From the NCBI RefSeq assembly GCF_001277195.1, contig NZ_CP012268.1, forward strand, positions 2,852,001 to 2,916,000: a DNA stretch of 64,000 nt. Reading direction: 5' to 3'. The position numbers were made by a program, and so were the translations under genes. The stretch comes from Cronobacter muytjensii ATCC 51329. GTDB lineage: Bacteria; Pseudomonadota; Gammaproteobacteria; Enterobacterales; Enterobacteriaceae. This document shows, in pieces, positions 34,878-42,366 of this stretch. The notes beneath the pieces were generated by a model. The model ran no database searches. It was not told the DNA's origin and worked only from the letters and a program-made list of their open reading frames with translations. Every line of letters starts with the position of its first letter. The stretch's first letter is position 1.

Positions 34878-35429
34878 ATGAGCGAAGAAAAACGCAAAAT
34901 GATTGCGGGCGAGCTGTACCTCTCGAACGACCCGGTACTGCGTGAGGACCGTCTGCGCGCCAGACATCTGTTGCATGAATACAATCACAGCGCGCCGGAT
35001 GCGAAAGCGCGACGTCAGGAGATTCTGGCGACGCTGCTTGGCGCGGCGGGGAACGCGTATATCGAACCCACGTTCCGCTGCGATTACGGCTATAACATTT
35101 ATCTTGGCGAAAACTTCTACGCCAATTTTGACTGCGTGATTCTGGACGTCTGTCCGGTGCGCATTGGCGATAACTGTATGCTGGCGCCCGGCGTGCACAT
35201 CTATACCGCCACGCATCCGCTGGATCCGACCGAACGCAACAGCGGGCTGGAGTTCGCTAAACCGGTCACCATTGGCAATAATGTCTGGATTGGCGGGCGC
35301 GCCATCATCAACCCCGGCGTCACGCTTGGCGATAACGTCGTGGTCGGCTCTGGCGCGGTAGTGACCCATTCAGTGGAAGATAACTGCGTGGTGGCAGGCA
35401 ACCCGGCGCGCGTGATCCGCCGCCTCTGA
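34878..35429 (+). CDS. maa: Maltose O-acetyltransferase
   Basis: A 183-residue cytoplasmic left-handed beta-helix (hexapeptide repeat) acetyltransferase using acetyl-CoA to acetylate maltose and glucose. The N-terminal helical cap (MSEEKRKMIAGELYLSND) precedes hexapeptide coils. The catalytic His lies in YTATHPLDP, and a C-terminal coil carries GNNVWIGGRAIINPGV. The Shine-Dalgarno is AAAGGAG. The 229 bp separating it from hha contain a small inverted repeat (ATCATCA...TGATGAT, near 34675-34695) and no gene. Confidence 0.95.
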   Translation: MSEEKRKMIAGELYLSNDPVLREDRLRARHLLHEYNHSAPDAKARRQEILATLLGAAGNAYIEPTFRCDYGYNIYLGENFYANFDCVILDVCPVRIGDNCMLAPGVHIYTATHPLDPTERNSGLEFAKPVTIGNNVWIGGRAIINPGVTLGDNVVVGSGAVVTHSVEDNCVVAGNPARVIRRL

Positions 35430-35548
35430 GTGCCGCTGCGGTTAACTGTTATGGTTTTTTGTTGGCCGTCTGTTACTTTTTTCGCGCGCGGCGGCCTTCT
35501 AAAATGCCCTTTCCCGCGCACGCGCGACACAGATTCTGAAGGTTTTGC

Positions 35549-36058
35549 ATGACTGAAATCCAGCGACTGCTGACGGCCACGATTGACCAGCTCAACAAAG
35601 AAGAGAAGCGCGATAACCGTCCGCGTTTTAGCATCAGCTTTATCCGTAAGCATCCGGGGTTGTTTATCGCCATGTATCTGGGGTGGCTCGCCACCATGGC
35701 GGTGATGCTCCAGTCGGAAACGCTGGCAGGCTCGGTCTGGCTGCTGGTGGTGCTGTTTGCGCTGCTCAACGGCTTTTTCTTTTTCGATGTTAACCCGCGC
35801 TACCACTACGAAGATATCGATGTTCTGGATCTGCGCGTGTGTTACAACGGCGAGTGGTATAACACCCGCAACGTGCCGGAGAGCCTGGTGAACGAGATCC
35901 AGCATTCGCCGCGTATTACCGCCGAACAAAAAGCGCAGCTGGAGAAAATGCTGACCCGTAAAAAAGCGCTCTCCTTTTATGATATCTACTCGCTCGATAA
36001 ACACGCGGGTAGCGCTAATCCGCCGGTGAACACCGCGACGGCATCTCAGGCGCACTAA
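35549..36058 (+). CDS. ylaC: YlaC family inner-membrane protein
   Basis: A 169-residue protein with two hydrophobic segments (about residues 37-56 and 62-78) and a soluble C-terminal domain. It is homologous to E. coli YlaC (156 residues), which has no known function. Position after maa is conserved. The C-terminus carries an extra Ala/Thr-rich tail. The next genes are convergent (minus strand). Confidence 0.92.
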   Translation: MTEIQRLLTATIDQLNKEEKRDNRPRFSISFIRKHPGLFIAMYLGWLATMAVMLQSETLAGSVWLLVVLFALLNGFFFFDVNPRYHYEDIDVLDLRVCYNGEWYNTRNVPESLVNEIQHSPRITAEQKAQLEKMLTRKKALSFYDIYSLDKHAGSANPPVNTATASQAH

Positions 36059-36084
36059 AAAAATCGCCCTCTTGCGAGGGCGAT
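36057..36084 (-). terminator. Terminator of rpmE2-rpmJ2
   Basis: On the minus strand, ATCGCCCTC-gcaa-GAGGGCGAT (36084-36063) followed by at least six T residues (36062-36057), immediately after the rpmJ2 stop. Confidence 0.9.
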
Positions 36085-36086
36085 GC

Positions 36087-36227
36087 TTACCGTCTTTTCT
36101 TCCTGCCCTGCACCGCTTTAAAACGCGGATTCGATTTGCAGATAACATACAGCCGGCCTTTGCGTCTGACTATCTGACAGTCAGGATGGCGCGCTTTCGC
36201 GCTGCGTAATGAATTCAGCACCTGCAT
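36087..36227 (-). CDS. rpmJ2: Alternative ribosomal protein L36 (RpmJ2/YkgO)
   Basis: A 46-residue basic protein, MQVLNSLRSAKARHPDCQ at the start and ending QGRKKRR, homologous to YkgO. It is the form of L36 lacking the full zinc-binding Cys/His set: only two Cys remain and no Cys4-like site is present. Such proteins replace zinc-containing L36 when zinc is scarce. It starts 3 bp after the rpmE2 stop, so the two are co-transcribed. Confidence 0.95.
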   Translation of the reverse strand: MQVLNSLRSAKARHPDCQIVRRKGRLYVICKSNPRFKAVQGRKKRR

Positions 36228-36230
36228 GGT

Positions 36231-36491
36231 TTACGCCTTTTTATCGTTAAAGAAACGGCCAAAACGCTGCTGGAAGCGCGCGGCGCTGCCCTCGGTAGTG
36301 ATGGTCTTCTGACGCCCGGTGTAATACGGGTGCGACGCTGATGACACATCAATCGTCACGTACGGGTATGTCTCGCCATCGAGTTCGATTTCACGCTCGG
36401 TTTTAATGGTCGAGCCCACTTTAAAATATTCGTTGGCGCTCGTGTCGTGGAACACCACGGTGCGGTAGTGGGGATGGATATCTGGTTTCAT
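36231..36491 (-). CDS. rpmE2: Alternative ribosomal protein L31 (RpmE2/YkgM), zinc-independent
   Basis: An 86-residue L31 paralogue: KPDIHPHYRTVVFHDTSA then DVSSASHPYYTG. It contains no Cys at all, so it cannot form the zinc site of RpmE; this is the zinc-starvation form. The second of two adjacent ATG codons (36491) is chosen for spacing from AAGGG. It is first in an operon with rpmJ2 and is preceded by a Zur-like palindrome. Confidence 0.96.
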   Translation of the reverse strand: MKPDIHPHYRTVVFHDTSANEYFKVGSTIKTEREIELDGETYPYVTIDVSSASHPYYTGRQKTITTEGSAARFQQRFGRFFNDKKA

Positions 36492-36505
36492 CATTCGCCC
36501 TTAAA

Positions 36506-36529
36506 GAAATGTTATAACGTAACAATATC
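36506..36529. promoter_or_regulatory. Zur box upstream of rpmE2
   Basis: GAAATGTTATAACGTAACAA (36506-36525) plus TATC: an AT-rich dyad centred on TGTTA...TAACA that closely resembles the enteric Zur consensus TGTTATAnTATAACA. Its place just before the zinc-free L31/L36 genes supports Zur repression. Confidence 0.8.
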
Positions 36530-36584
36530 GTAAAGCGACCGCGCTGAAATTGCAAGCGGCTGGCGTGAAGGGTCGAGCGGCAGA

Positions 36585-36617
36585 AATAAAAAAGCCGGCG
36601 CATCGGGCGGCCGGCTT
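36585..36617 (-). terminator. Terminator of the chemoreceptor gene
   Basis: On the minus strand, AAGCCGGC (36617-36610), a 10-nt loop, GCCGGCTT (36599-36592), then TTTTTATTT. Confidence 0.88.
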
Positions 36618-36636
36618 CTCAGAGGCAAGCGCTAAC

Positions 36637-38538
36637 TTACAGGCGGAAGCCCGCTACCACGCGGTCGAGCTGCTGCGTCTGCTCGCTCATTGAGTGAGAC
36701 GCCGCCGACACTTCCTGTACCAGCGCCGCGTTCTGCTGCGTCGCGCTGTCGAGCTGGTTAATCGCCAGGTTCACCTGTGAAATCCCCGCGCTCTGTTCGC
36801 GGCTGGAGGACATTATCTCGCCCATCAGCGTGGTTACGTTGCGCACGCCGCTCAGCAGTTCATCCATCGTCGCGCCCGCCTCATTCACAAGCTTCGTGCC
36901 TGTGTCGATATTGGTGGCGGAGTTTTCGATAAGCTGTTTGATTTCACGCGCCGACTGCGCGGAGCGCTGCGCCAGGCTGCGTACCTCGGAGGCGACCACC
37001 GCAAAACCGCGGCCCTGTTCGCCCGCGCGCGCCGCTTCTACCGCGGCGTTGAGCGCCAGAATGTTCGTCTGGAACGCGATACTGTCGATTACCGCGATAA
37101 TATCCACGACCTTGCCGGACGAACTCTGAATCGCGCTCATGGTGCTGACCACTTCGCGCACCACGTTGCCGCCCCGCTCCGCCACCTGGGACGCCTGATG
37201 CGCAAGCTCGTTGGCATGCGCGGCGTTATCGGCGTTCTGACGCACCGTGCTGGTGAGCTGTTCCATGGAGGCCGCCGTCTCCTCAATGGAACTCGCCTGA
37301 TCTTCAGTGCGCGCGGAGAGATCCTGGTTGCCGCTTGAGATCTGCTGCGATGCCGACGAGAGCGCGCGGGCGCTGTCGCCCACCTGGCGCAGCATTTTTT
37401 GCAGATAGTCGATCACGCCGTTGAAGCTGTCGATAATCGCGTTGAATTCCGGGCTGCTGGTCGGCTCCAGGCGCTGAGTCAGATCCGCGCCGCCTGCGGA
37501 GAGACGGCTGATGTTGCGGTTAAGATCGGCCAGCTTGCCCATCAGCGAACGGATAAACAGCACCAGCACGCCCAGCAGCAGCAACATCATCGGGATCTGC
37601 ACCATGCTCAGGCGCGCCAGAATGGTATCAGTCTGCGTCGTCAGCAGCGCGGTCGGCAGATCGACGGCGATAATCCACGGGCTGTTTTTGATGGACTGCA
37701 ACATCACGGTGTGCGATTCGCCATCCTGGTCATACTCCTGCTCGGTTTTTTCGCCTGCGCGGAAGCGGGACAACGTGTTCTGCACCGCCTGCGCCATCGG
37801 GTCATCGCCGAGATCGGCGAGCTTTTTCAGGCTGGCGGTTTTCCCTACCTGGTTTGCGTCGCCGACAATTTTGCCGTCCGCTTCGAGAATCAGCACGCGT
37901 CCGGAAATCGCCTCGTTCATCTGTTTCGCCAGCTGGTTGAAAAAGCCCAGCGTCACGTCGATGGTCGCCACACCCCACGGCTGGCCATCTTTCGTAATCA
38001 CCATCGCGCAGTTGGTGCGCGGCTGCGGGCTGGCGTCATCCTGATACGCGTTCGCCCAGGCGCACTGGCTTACGGGCGCATTCAGCCCCGCTTTATACCA
38101 GACCTGCTCGTAATAGTTCGGCGCCGCCTCAGAGTTCCAGTAGGTGTTCACTTCCAGCTGATTGCTGGCGTTGCGGGCGAAAAAGGTGCTGAATTTATTG
38201 CGCCCCGCCTCGCGTTTTTCCGGCAGCGGCCAGATGCCCCCGCCAAAGACATTCACATCCTGGTATTGATCCACCAGCGCGGGCAGCAGACGATCGATTT
38301 CATCGCTCTGCATGGTCGCGACGCTCTGCGTCACGCTGCGCATCTGCGCCTGCACGCGGTTCATCTGTTCGACGATGCTGAACGCCACGTTATCCACTTC
38401 ATAACGAATAAGACGCGTCTCAGTGCGCTTAATTTCCGGCGTCACAAAAAAGTGGATCACCAGCGCGGTAATAACGCTGAGCGCCGCAAAAAAGAGACAG
38501 AGTAAAACGATAAACCTGGCTTGCGTTGTTTTTAGCAT
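36637..38538 (-). CDS. Methyl-accepting chemotaxis protein with dCache-type sensor
   Basis: A 633-residue chemoreceptor. Transmembrane segment 1 is about residues 9-31. A large periplasmic domain of about 270 residues follows (FGGGIWPLPEKREAGRNKFS, YWNSEAAPNYYEQVWYKAG, WGVATIDVTLGFF), typical of double-Cache sensors. Then come a second transmembrane helix (about 310-330), HAMP, and the signalling coiled coil with the conserved hairpin tip IDSIAFQTNILALNAAVEAA. The C-terminus lacks the NWETF tether for CheR/CheB. The ligand is unknown. It is not part of the E. coli gene order here. Confidence 0.93.
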   Translation of the reverse strand: MLKTTQARFIVLLCLFFAALSVITALVIHFFVTPEIKRTETRLIRYEVDNVAFSIVEQMNRVQAQMRSVTQSVATMQSDEIDRLLPALVDQYQDVNVFGGGIWPLPEKREAGRNKFSTFFARNASNQLEVNTYWNSEAAPNYYEQVWYKAGLNAPVSQCAWANAYQDDASPQPRTNCAMVITKDGQPWGVATIDVTLGFFNQLAKQMNEAISGRVLILEADGKIVGDANQVGKTASLKKLADLGDDPMAQAVQNTLSRFRAGEKTEQEYDQDGESHTVMLQSIKNSPWIIAVDLPTALLTTQTDTILARLSMVQIPMMLLLLGVLVLFIRSLMGKLADLNRNISRLSAGGADLTQRLEPTSSPEFNAIIDSFNGVIDYLQKMLRQVGDSARALSSASQQISSGNQDLSARTEDQASSIEETAASMEQLTSTVRQNADNAAHANELAHQASQVAERGGNVVREVVSTMSAIQSSSGKVVDIIAVIDSIAFQTNILALNAAVEAARAGEQGRGFAVVASEVRSLAQRSAQSAREIKQLIENSATNIDTGTKLVNEAGATMDELLSGVRNVTTLMGEIMSSSREQSAGISQVNLAINQLDSATQQNAALVQEVSAASHSMSEQTQQLDRVVAGFRL

Positions 38539-38819
38539 TGTTATTTACCTGGAAAGATTCAGAGGGAACTTCTTTCAGGACAACGGCAGCGCAGCGGCAA
38601 ACTTGAAGGTTGAATCATTGTTAAGATTTTAACGAAAATTTAACTCATTGACGGGTAAAACAAATCCCGTTCCACCGGAAACATTTTGAAATACTTCCTT
38701 ATGCGGTAGCCAGAAATCCTTTTTACCCCATGACGTTATAAATCAGAAAAGAACGATATTGGGCGCGCCGACGCTTTTCAGGCACCGTGACGTCATGGAG
38801 CCAACCTGAGGAGATCCCT
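38539..38819. other. Chemoreceptor / poly-Cys operon intergenic region
   Basis: This stretch separates divergent units. The left half is AT-rich and should hold the chemoreceptor promoter. A TATAAA at 38737-38742 could be the -10 of the rightward operon. TGACGTCA (38788-38795) is a perfect 8-bp palindrome. GGGCGC (38761-38766) is complementary to GCGCCC (38889-38894) at the oxygenase ribosome site, so it could pair with it in the mRNA. No start site is assigned with confidence. Confidence 0.45.
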
Positions 38820-38948
38820 ATGCGCCTGCGCTGTTGTTGTGCCTGTCTGTTTGCTGATAACCGACTGTTATTTTCTTTTGCTAACGGAGCGCCCCATGAG
38901 CACAGCCTTTCCCCCAACGTTGCCAATCCTGGATCTCACCCGGCTTAA
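38820..38948 (+). CDS. Candidate cysteine-rich leader peptide (42 codons)
   Basis: A short ORF beginning MRLRCCCACLFADNRLLF, preceded by an excellent Shine-Dalgarno (TGAGGAG, 38807-38813, six bases from the ATG). Codons 5, 6, 7 and 9 are all TGT (Cys). It runs past the oxygenase start (38896) in another frame and ends at TAA 38946-38948, so it overlaps that gene by 53 bases. Position, length and clustered Cys codons suggest a translated leader that senses charged tRNA(Cys) and adjusts the downstream operon. Poly-cysteine leader ORFs with that role are established in mycobacteria; the function here is inference. Confidence 0.6.
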   Translation: MRLRCCCACLFADNRLLFSFANGAPHEHSLSPNVANPGSHPA

Positions 38949-39933
38949 TCAGGGCCCGGCCGACCGCGCCGCGTTTCTCGATCACCTGCGCTACGCCGCC
39001 CGCGACATCGGTTTTTTCTATATCGTGAATCATGGTGTCTATACCCGCCTGCTGGACGACGTTCAACACGAAGCGCGCCGGTTCTTCGCGCTGCCGGAAG
39101 ACGAAAAAGCGCGGGTGGCGATGATCCATTCGCCTCACTTTCGCGGCTATAACCGCGCCGCGGCGGAGCTGACGCGCGGCAAACCGGACTGGCGCGAACA
39201 GTTTGATATTGGCGCCGAGCGCCCGGCGCTCACGCTTTCCGCGAACGCGCCGTCCTGGCGTCGTTTGCAGGGGCCGAACCTCTGGCCCGACGCCCAGCCA
39301 TCGCTTAAACCGACTCTGCTGCGCTTTCAGCGCGACATGGCGCAGATGGCGCTGCGTCTGCTGCGCGCCTTCGCAGAAGCCCTGCATCTCGCGCCAGACG
39401 CGTTCGACACGCTGTATGGCGAACAGCCCAACGAGCATATCAAGCTCATCCGCTACCCCGGCCAGCAGCATACGCAAAGCGATCAGGGCGTCGGCGCGCA
39501 CAAGGATTCCGGTTTTTTGAGCTTTCTGTTGCAGGATCAGCAACAGGGCCTGCAGGTGGAAGTGGCACCCGACGAGTGGATTGACGCCGCCCCGCTGCCC
39601 GGCAGCTTTGTGGTCAATATCGGCGAACTGCTGGAGCTTGCCACCAACGGCTATCTGCGCGCCACGGTGCACCGCGTCGTCTCGCCGCCAGCGGATAAAG
39701 AACGCCTTTCCATCGCCTTCTTCCTGGGCGCGCGGCTCGACGGCGTGGTGCCGGTCTATCCCCTACCGCCGGAGCTCGCCCGCGAGGCGCACGGCCCGCA
39801 AAGCGATCCGCGCAATCCACTGCTGCGCGACGTCGGCTGGAACTACTTAAAAGGCCGCCTGCGATCGCACCCCGATGTCGCCGAACGCTACTACCGCGAC
39901 GTGCTGCGCGAAAGCCATGAACTGATTGCCTGA
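38896..39933 (+). CDS. Isopenicillin N synthase-like 2OG/Fe(II) oxygenase
   Basis: A 345-residue member of the 2-oxoglutarate/Fe(II)-dependent dioxygenase (IPNS-like) superfamily. The DIOX_N domain (LPILDLTRL, FFYIVNHGV, FRGYNRAA) precedes the double-stranded beta-helix. The metal ligands are GAHKDSGFLSF (His and Asp) and the distal His in ATVHRVVSPP, with the Arg-Ser cosubstrate motif in ERLSIAFF. The start at 38896 has CGGAG upstream; longer frames are rejected. It leads an operon with a methionine-type ABC importer, so the substrate may be an imported sulfur compound (inference). Confidence 0.9.
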   Translation: MSTAFPPTLPILDLTRLNQGPADRAAFLDHLRYAARDIGFFYIVNHGVYTRLLDDVQHEARRFFALPEDEKARVAMIHSPHFRGYNRAAAELTRGKPDWREQFDIGAERPALTLSANAPSWRRLQGPNLWPDAQPSLKPTLLRFQRDMAQMALRLLRAFAEALHLAPDAFDTLYGEQPNEHIKLIRYPGQQHTQSDQGVGAHKDSGFLSFLLQDQQQGLQVEVAPDEWIDAAPLPGSFVVNIGELLELATNGYLRATVHRVVSPPADKERLSIAFFLGARLDGVVPVYPLPPELAREAHGPQSDPRNPLLRDVGWNYLKGRLRSHPDVAERYYRDVLRESHELIA

Positions 39934-39957
39934 CCTTCACTTGCAAAGGAAAAGACC

Positions 39958-40761
39958 ATGAATAAGGCCACATTGACGCTGGCAGGGCTGACGCTGCTGG
40001 TAGCAACCGGCTTACAGGCTGCCGAACCGCTGCGTATCGCCGCCGATCCGGTGCCGCACGCTGAAATCCTTAACTACATTAAAACGCTCGACCCCAAACT
40101 CGATCTGAACGTGGTGGAGCTCTCCAGCGGCGTGAACGCCAACGAGTTGCTGGCGAACGGCGACGTTGACGCCAACTATTTTCAGCATCTGCCGTACCTG
40201 AAGGATCAGGAAAAAGCGCTCGGCAAAACGTTCGCGGTCGCCGCGACGGTGCATGTCGAACCCCTCGGCATCTATTCGCATAAATATAAGGATTTCAAAA
40301 CCGTGCCGGAAGGCGCCACGGTAGCGGTGCCGAATAACGTAACCAACCTCAGCCGCGCGCTGTTTTTACTGCAAAAGCAGGGACTGATTACGCTTAAAGC
40401 AGGCTTTAACGATCCGGCAAGCAGCCTCGCCACGCCGAACGATATCAGGGAGAACCCGAAAAACCTGAAGATCCTCGAAATCGAATCTCCGCAGATCCCG
40501 CGCTCGCTGGATGATGTGGATCTGGCAGTGATCAACGGCAACTACGCGCTGGAAGCCGGGCTGACGCCCGCGAAAGATGCGCTGGGCCTTGAGAGCGCCG
40601 ACCATAACCCGTATGCCAACCTGCTGGTGACTAACCCGACGCTGGTGAACGACCCGCGCATCAAAGCGCTGGCGAAGGATTTGCAGTCGCCGCAGGTCGC
40701 GGAATTTATCCGCCAGCACTATAACGGCTCGGTGATCCCGGTCGCGGCCCCGCAGTCATGA
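39958..40761 (+). CDS. MetQ/NlpA-family substrate-binding protein
   Basis: A 267-residue periplasmic binding protein of the NlpA/MetQ family: PLRIAADPVPHAEIL, YFQHLPYL, VAVPNNVTNLSRAL. The signal peptide ends LQA-AEP, and there is no lipobox Cys; indeed no Cys anywhere. It should therefore be a soluble periplasmic protein rather than the usual MetQ lipoprotein. It lies 24 bp after the oxygenase, and its stop overlaps the ATPase start (ATGA). The ligand is probably methionine-like, but the divergence leaves it open. Confidence 0.9.
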   Translation: MNKATLTLAGLTLLVATGLQAAEPLRIAADPVPHAEILNYIKTLDPKLDLNVVELSSGVNANELLANGDVDANYFQHLPYLKDQEKALGKTFAVAATVHVEPLGIYSHKYKDFKTVPEGATVAVPNNVTNLSRALFLLQKQGLITLKAGFNDPASSLATPNDIRENPKNLKILEIESPQIPRSLDDVDLAVINGNYALEAGLTPAKDALGLESADHNPYANLLVTNPTLVNDPRIKALAKDLQSPQVAEFIRQHYNGSVIPVAAPQS

Positions 40762-41549
40762 TAACGCTGGAAGGGCTGAGCAAAACTTACGCCGGAGAGG
40801 GCCGCCCGGCGCTGGACGACGTCTCGCTCGCCATTCCCCAGGGCGCGGTTTACGGGATACTCGGGCGCAGCGGCGCGGGCAAAAGCACGCTGTTGCGCTG
40901 TCTTAATCTGCTGGAGCGGCCCACGGCGGGTCGCATCCTGATGAACGGCGCGGAGATCACGCGCCTTGACGACCGCGCGTTGCGCGAGCATCGCCAGCGC
41001 ACCGCAATGGTGTTTCAGCACTTTAACCTGCTGCATGCGCGCACGGTGGCGGACAACGTGGCGGTGCCGCTGGAGATAACCGGTATGCCGCGTACTGTGC
41101 GCCGTCAGCGGGTCGGGGAATTGCTGGAGCTCGTGGGGCTTGCGGATAAAGCGAACGCGTTTCCCTCGCGCCTGTCCGGCGGACAGAAGCAGCGCGTCGG
41201 CATCGCCAGGGCGCTGGCCGCGCATCCGCAGGTGTTGCTGTGCGACGAGGCCACCAGCGCGCTGGATCCGGAAACTACTGGCTCCATCCTGGCGCTGCTT
41301 GCCGACATCAATCGCCAGCTGGGGCTGACCATCGTGCTTATCACGCATGAGCTGGAGGTGGTGAAAGCCATCTGCGATCACGCCGCGCTGCTGGAGAACG
41401 GACGGCTGGTGGAGAGCGGCAGGCTCGCGGATCTGTTAACCGCGCCGTGGTCGGTGCTGCGCCAGACGCTGGTGCGAGATAACGCCGCCTGGCAGGCATT
41501 TTTACGTCGTCACGGCGTGGAGGGCAGAATACTGTGCGAAGTCGCATGA
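40758..41549 (+). CDS. MetN-family ABC transporter ATPase
   Basis: A 263-residue ABC ATPase: Walker A GRSGAGKSTLL, signature LSGGQKQR, Walker B VLLCDEATSALDPE and the switch His in LITHELEVV. It is shorter than E. coli MetN (343) and lacks the C-terminal ACT-like regulatory domain that senses methionine. It overlaps the binding protein by ATGA and the permease by ATGA, so translation is coupled through the three-gene importer. Confidence 0.93.
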   Translation: MITLEGLSKTYAGEGRPALDDVSLAIPQGAVYGILGRSGAGKSTLLRCLNLLERPTAGRILMNGAEITRLDDRALREHRQRTAMVFQHFNLLHARTVADNVAVPLEITGMPRTVRRQRVGELLELVGLADKANAFPSRLSGGQKQRVGIARALAAHPQVLLCDEATSALDPETTGSILALLADINRQLGLTIVLITHELEVVKAICDHAALLENGRLVESGRLADLLTAPWSVLRQTLVRDNAAWQAFLRRHGVEGRILCEVA

Positions 41550-42205
41550 GTTTTGACGATCTCTGGCCGCTACTGGCGCAGGGAACTCTGGAGACGCTCT
41601 ATATGGTTGGGCTGGCGGCGCTCTTTACGGTGCTTATCGGCCTGCCGGTCGGCGTGATGCTGTTTATCACCCGGCGCGACGGCGTGCTCCCTCAGCCCCG
41701 GCTTAACCGTCTGCTGGGCGGGGTCATTAACATCGGGCGATCGCTGCCGTTTATCGTGCTGCTGATTGCGCTGATCCCGCTGACGCGCCTGATTATCGGC
41801 ACCACGCTCGGCAGTACCGCCGCCGTAGTGCCCATTACTATCGGGGCGTTTCCCTTTTTCGCGCGCGTGGTGGAAAACGCGCTTGATGAGGTGGACAAAG
41901 GACGCGCCGAAGCGATCATCGCGATGGGCGGCAACGCCTGGCATGTGATCAGCAAAGCGCTGCTGCCGGAGGCGCTGCCTGCGCTGCTGGCAGGCGTCAC
42001 GCTTACAGTGGTGATGCTGATAGGCTTTTCCTCAATGGCGGGCGTGATTGGCGGCGGCGGGCTTGGCGACCTCGCGATCCGCTACGGCTATCAGCGCTTC
42101 AATAATGAAGTGATGGCCGCCACGGTGGTGATTCTGGTGGCGCTGGTGCAGGGCGTGCAAACGCTCGGCGATCGGCTGGTGCGCCGCCTCGCGCACCGCC
42201 GCTAA
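41546..42205 (+). CDS. MetI-family ABC transporter permease
   Basis: A 219-residue inner-membrane permease with about five transmembrane helices and the coupling-loop motif (DEVDKGRAEAIIAMGGNAWHV) expected for MetI-like proteins. The ATG at 41546 overlaps the ATPase stop by ATGA, which decides the start over the GTG at 41534. It completes the importer downstream of the poly-Cys leader and oxygenase. Confidence 0.93.
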   Translation: MSFDDLWPLLAQGTLETLYMVGLAALFTVLIGLPVGVMLFITRRDGVLPQPRLNRLLGGVINIGRSLPFIVLLIALIPLTRLIIGTTLGSTAAVVPITIGAFPFFARVVENALDEVDKGRAEAIIAMGGNAWHVISKALLPEALPALLAGVTLTVVMLIGFSSMAGVIGGGGLGDLAIRYGYQRFNNEVMAATVVILVALVQGVQTLGDRLVRRLAHRR

Positions 42206-42366
42206 GATGTATGTTCTGCGGCGCGGCCCGCGCGGCTGCGCTGCTTTCTTATTTTTTGCCTAAACCCTAAGCGAAATCAATGCGACATGCCGTCGCAAAA
42301 GCCATTATCCCCCACTACGCTAAAGGTACTCCGCACTCTTTTCTTCATTACGGGCAGGCAACCATC

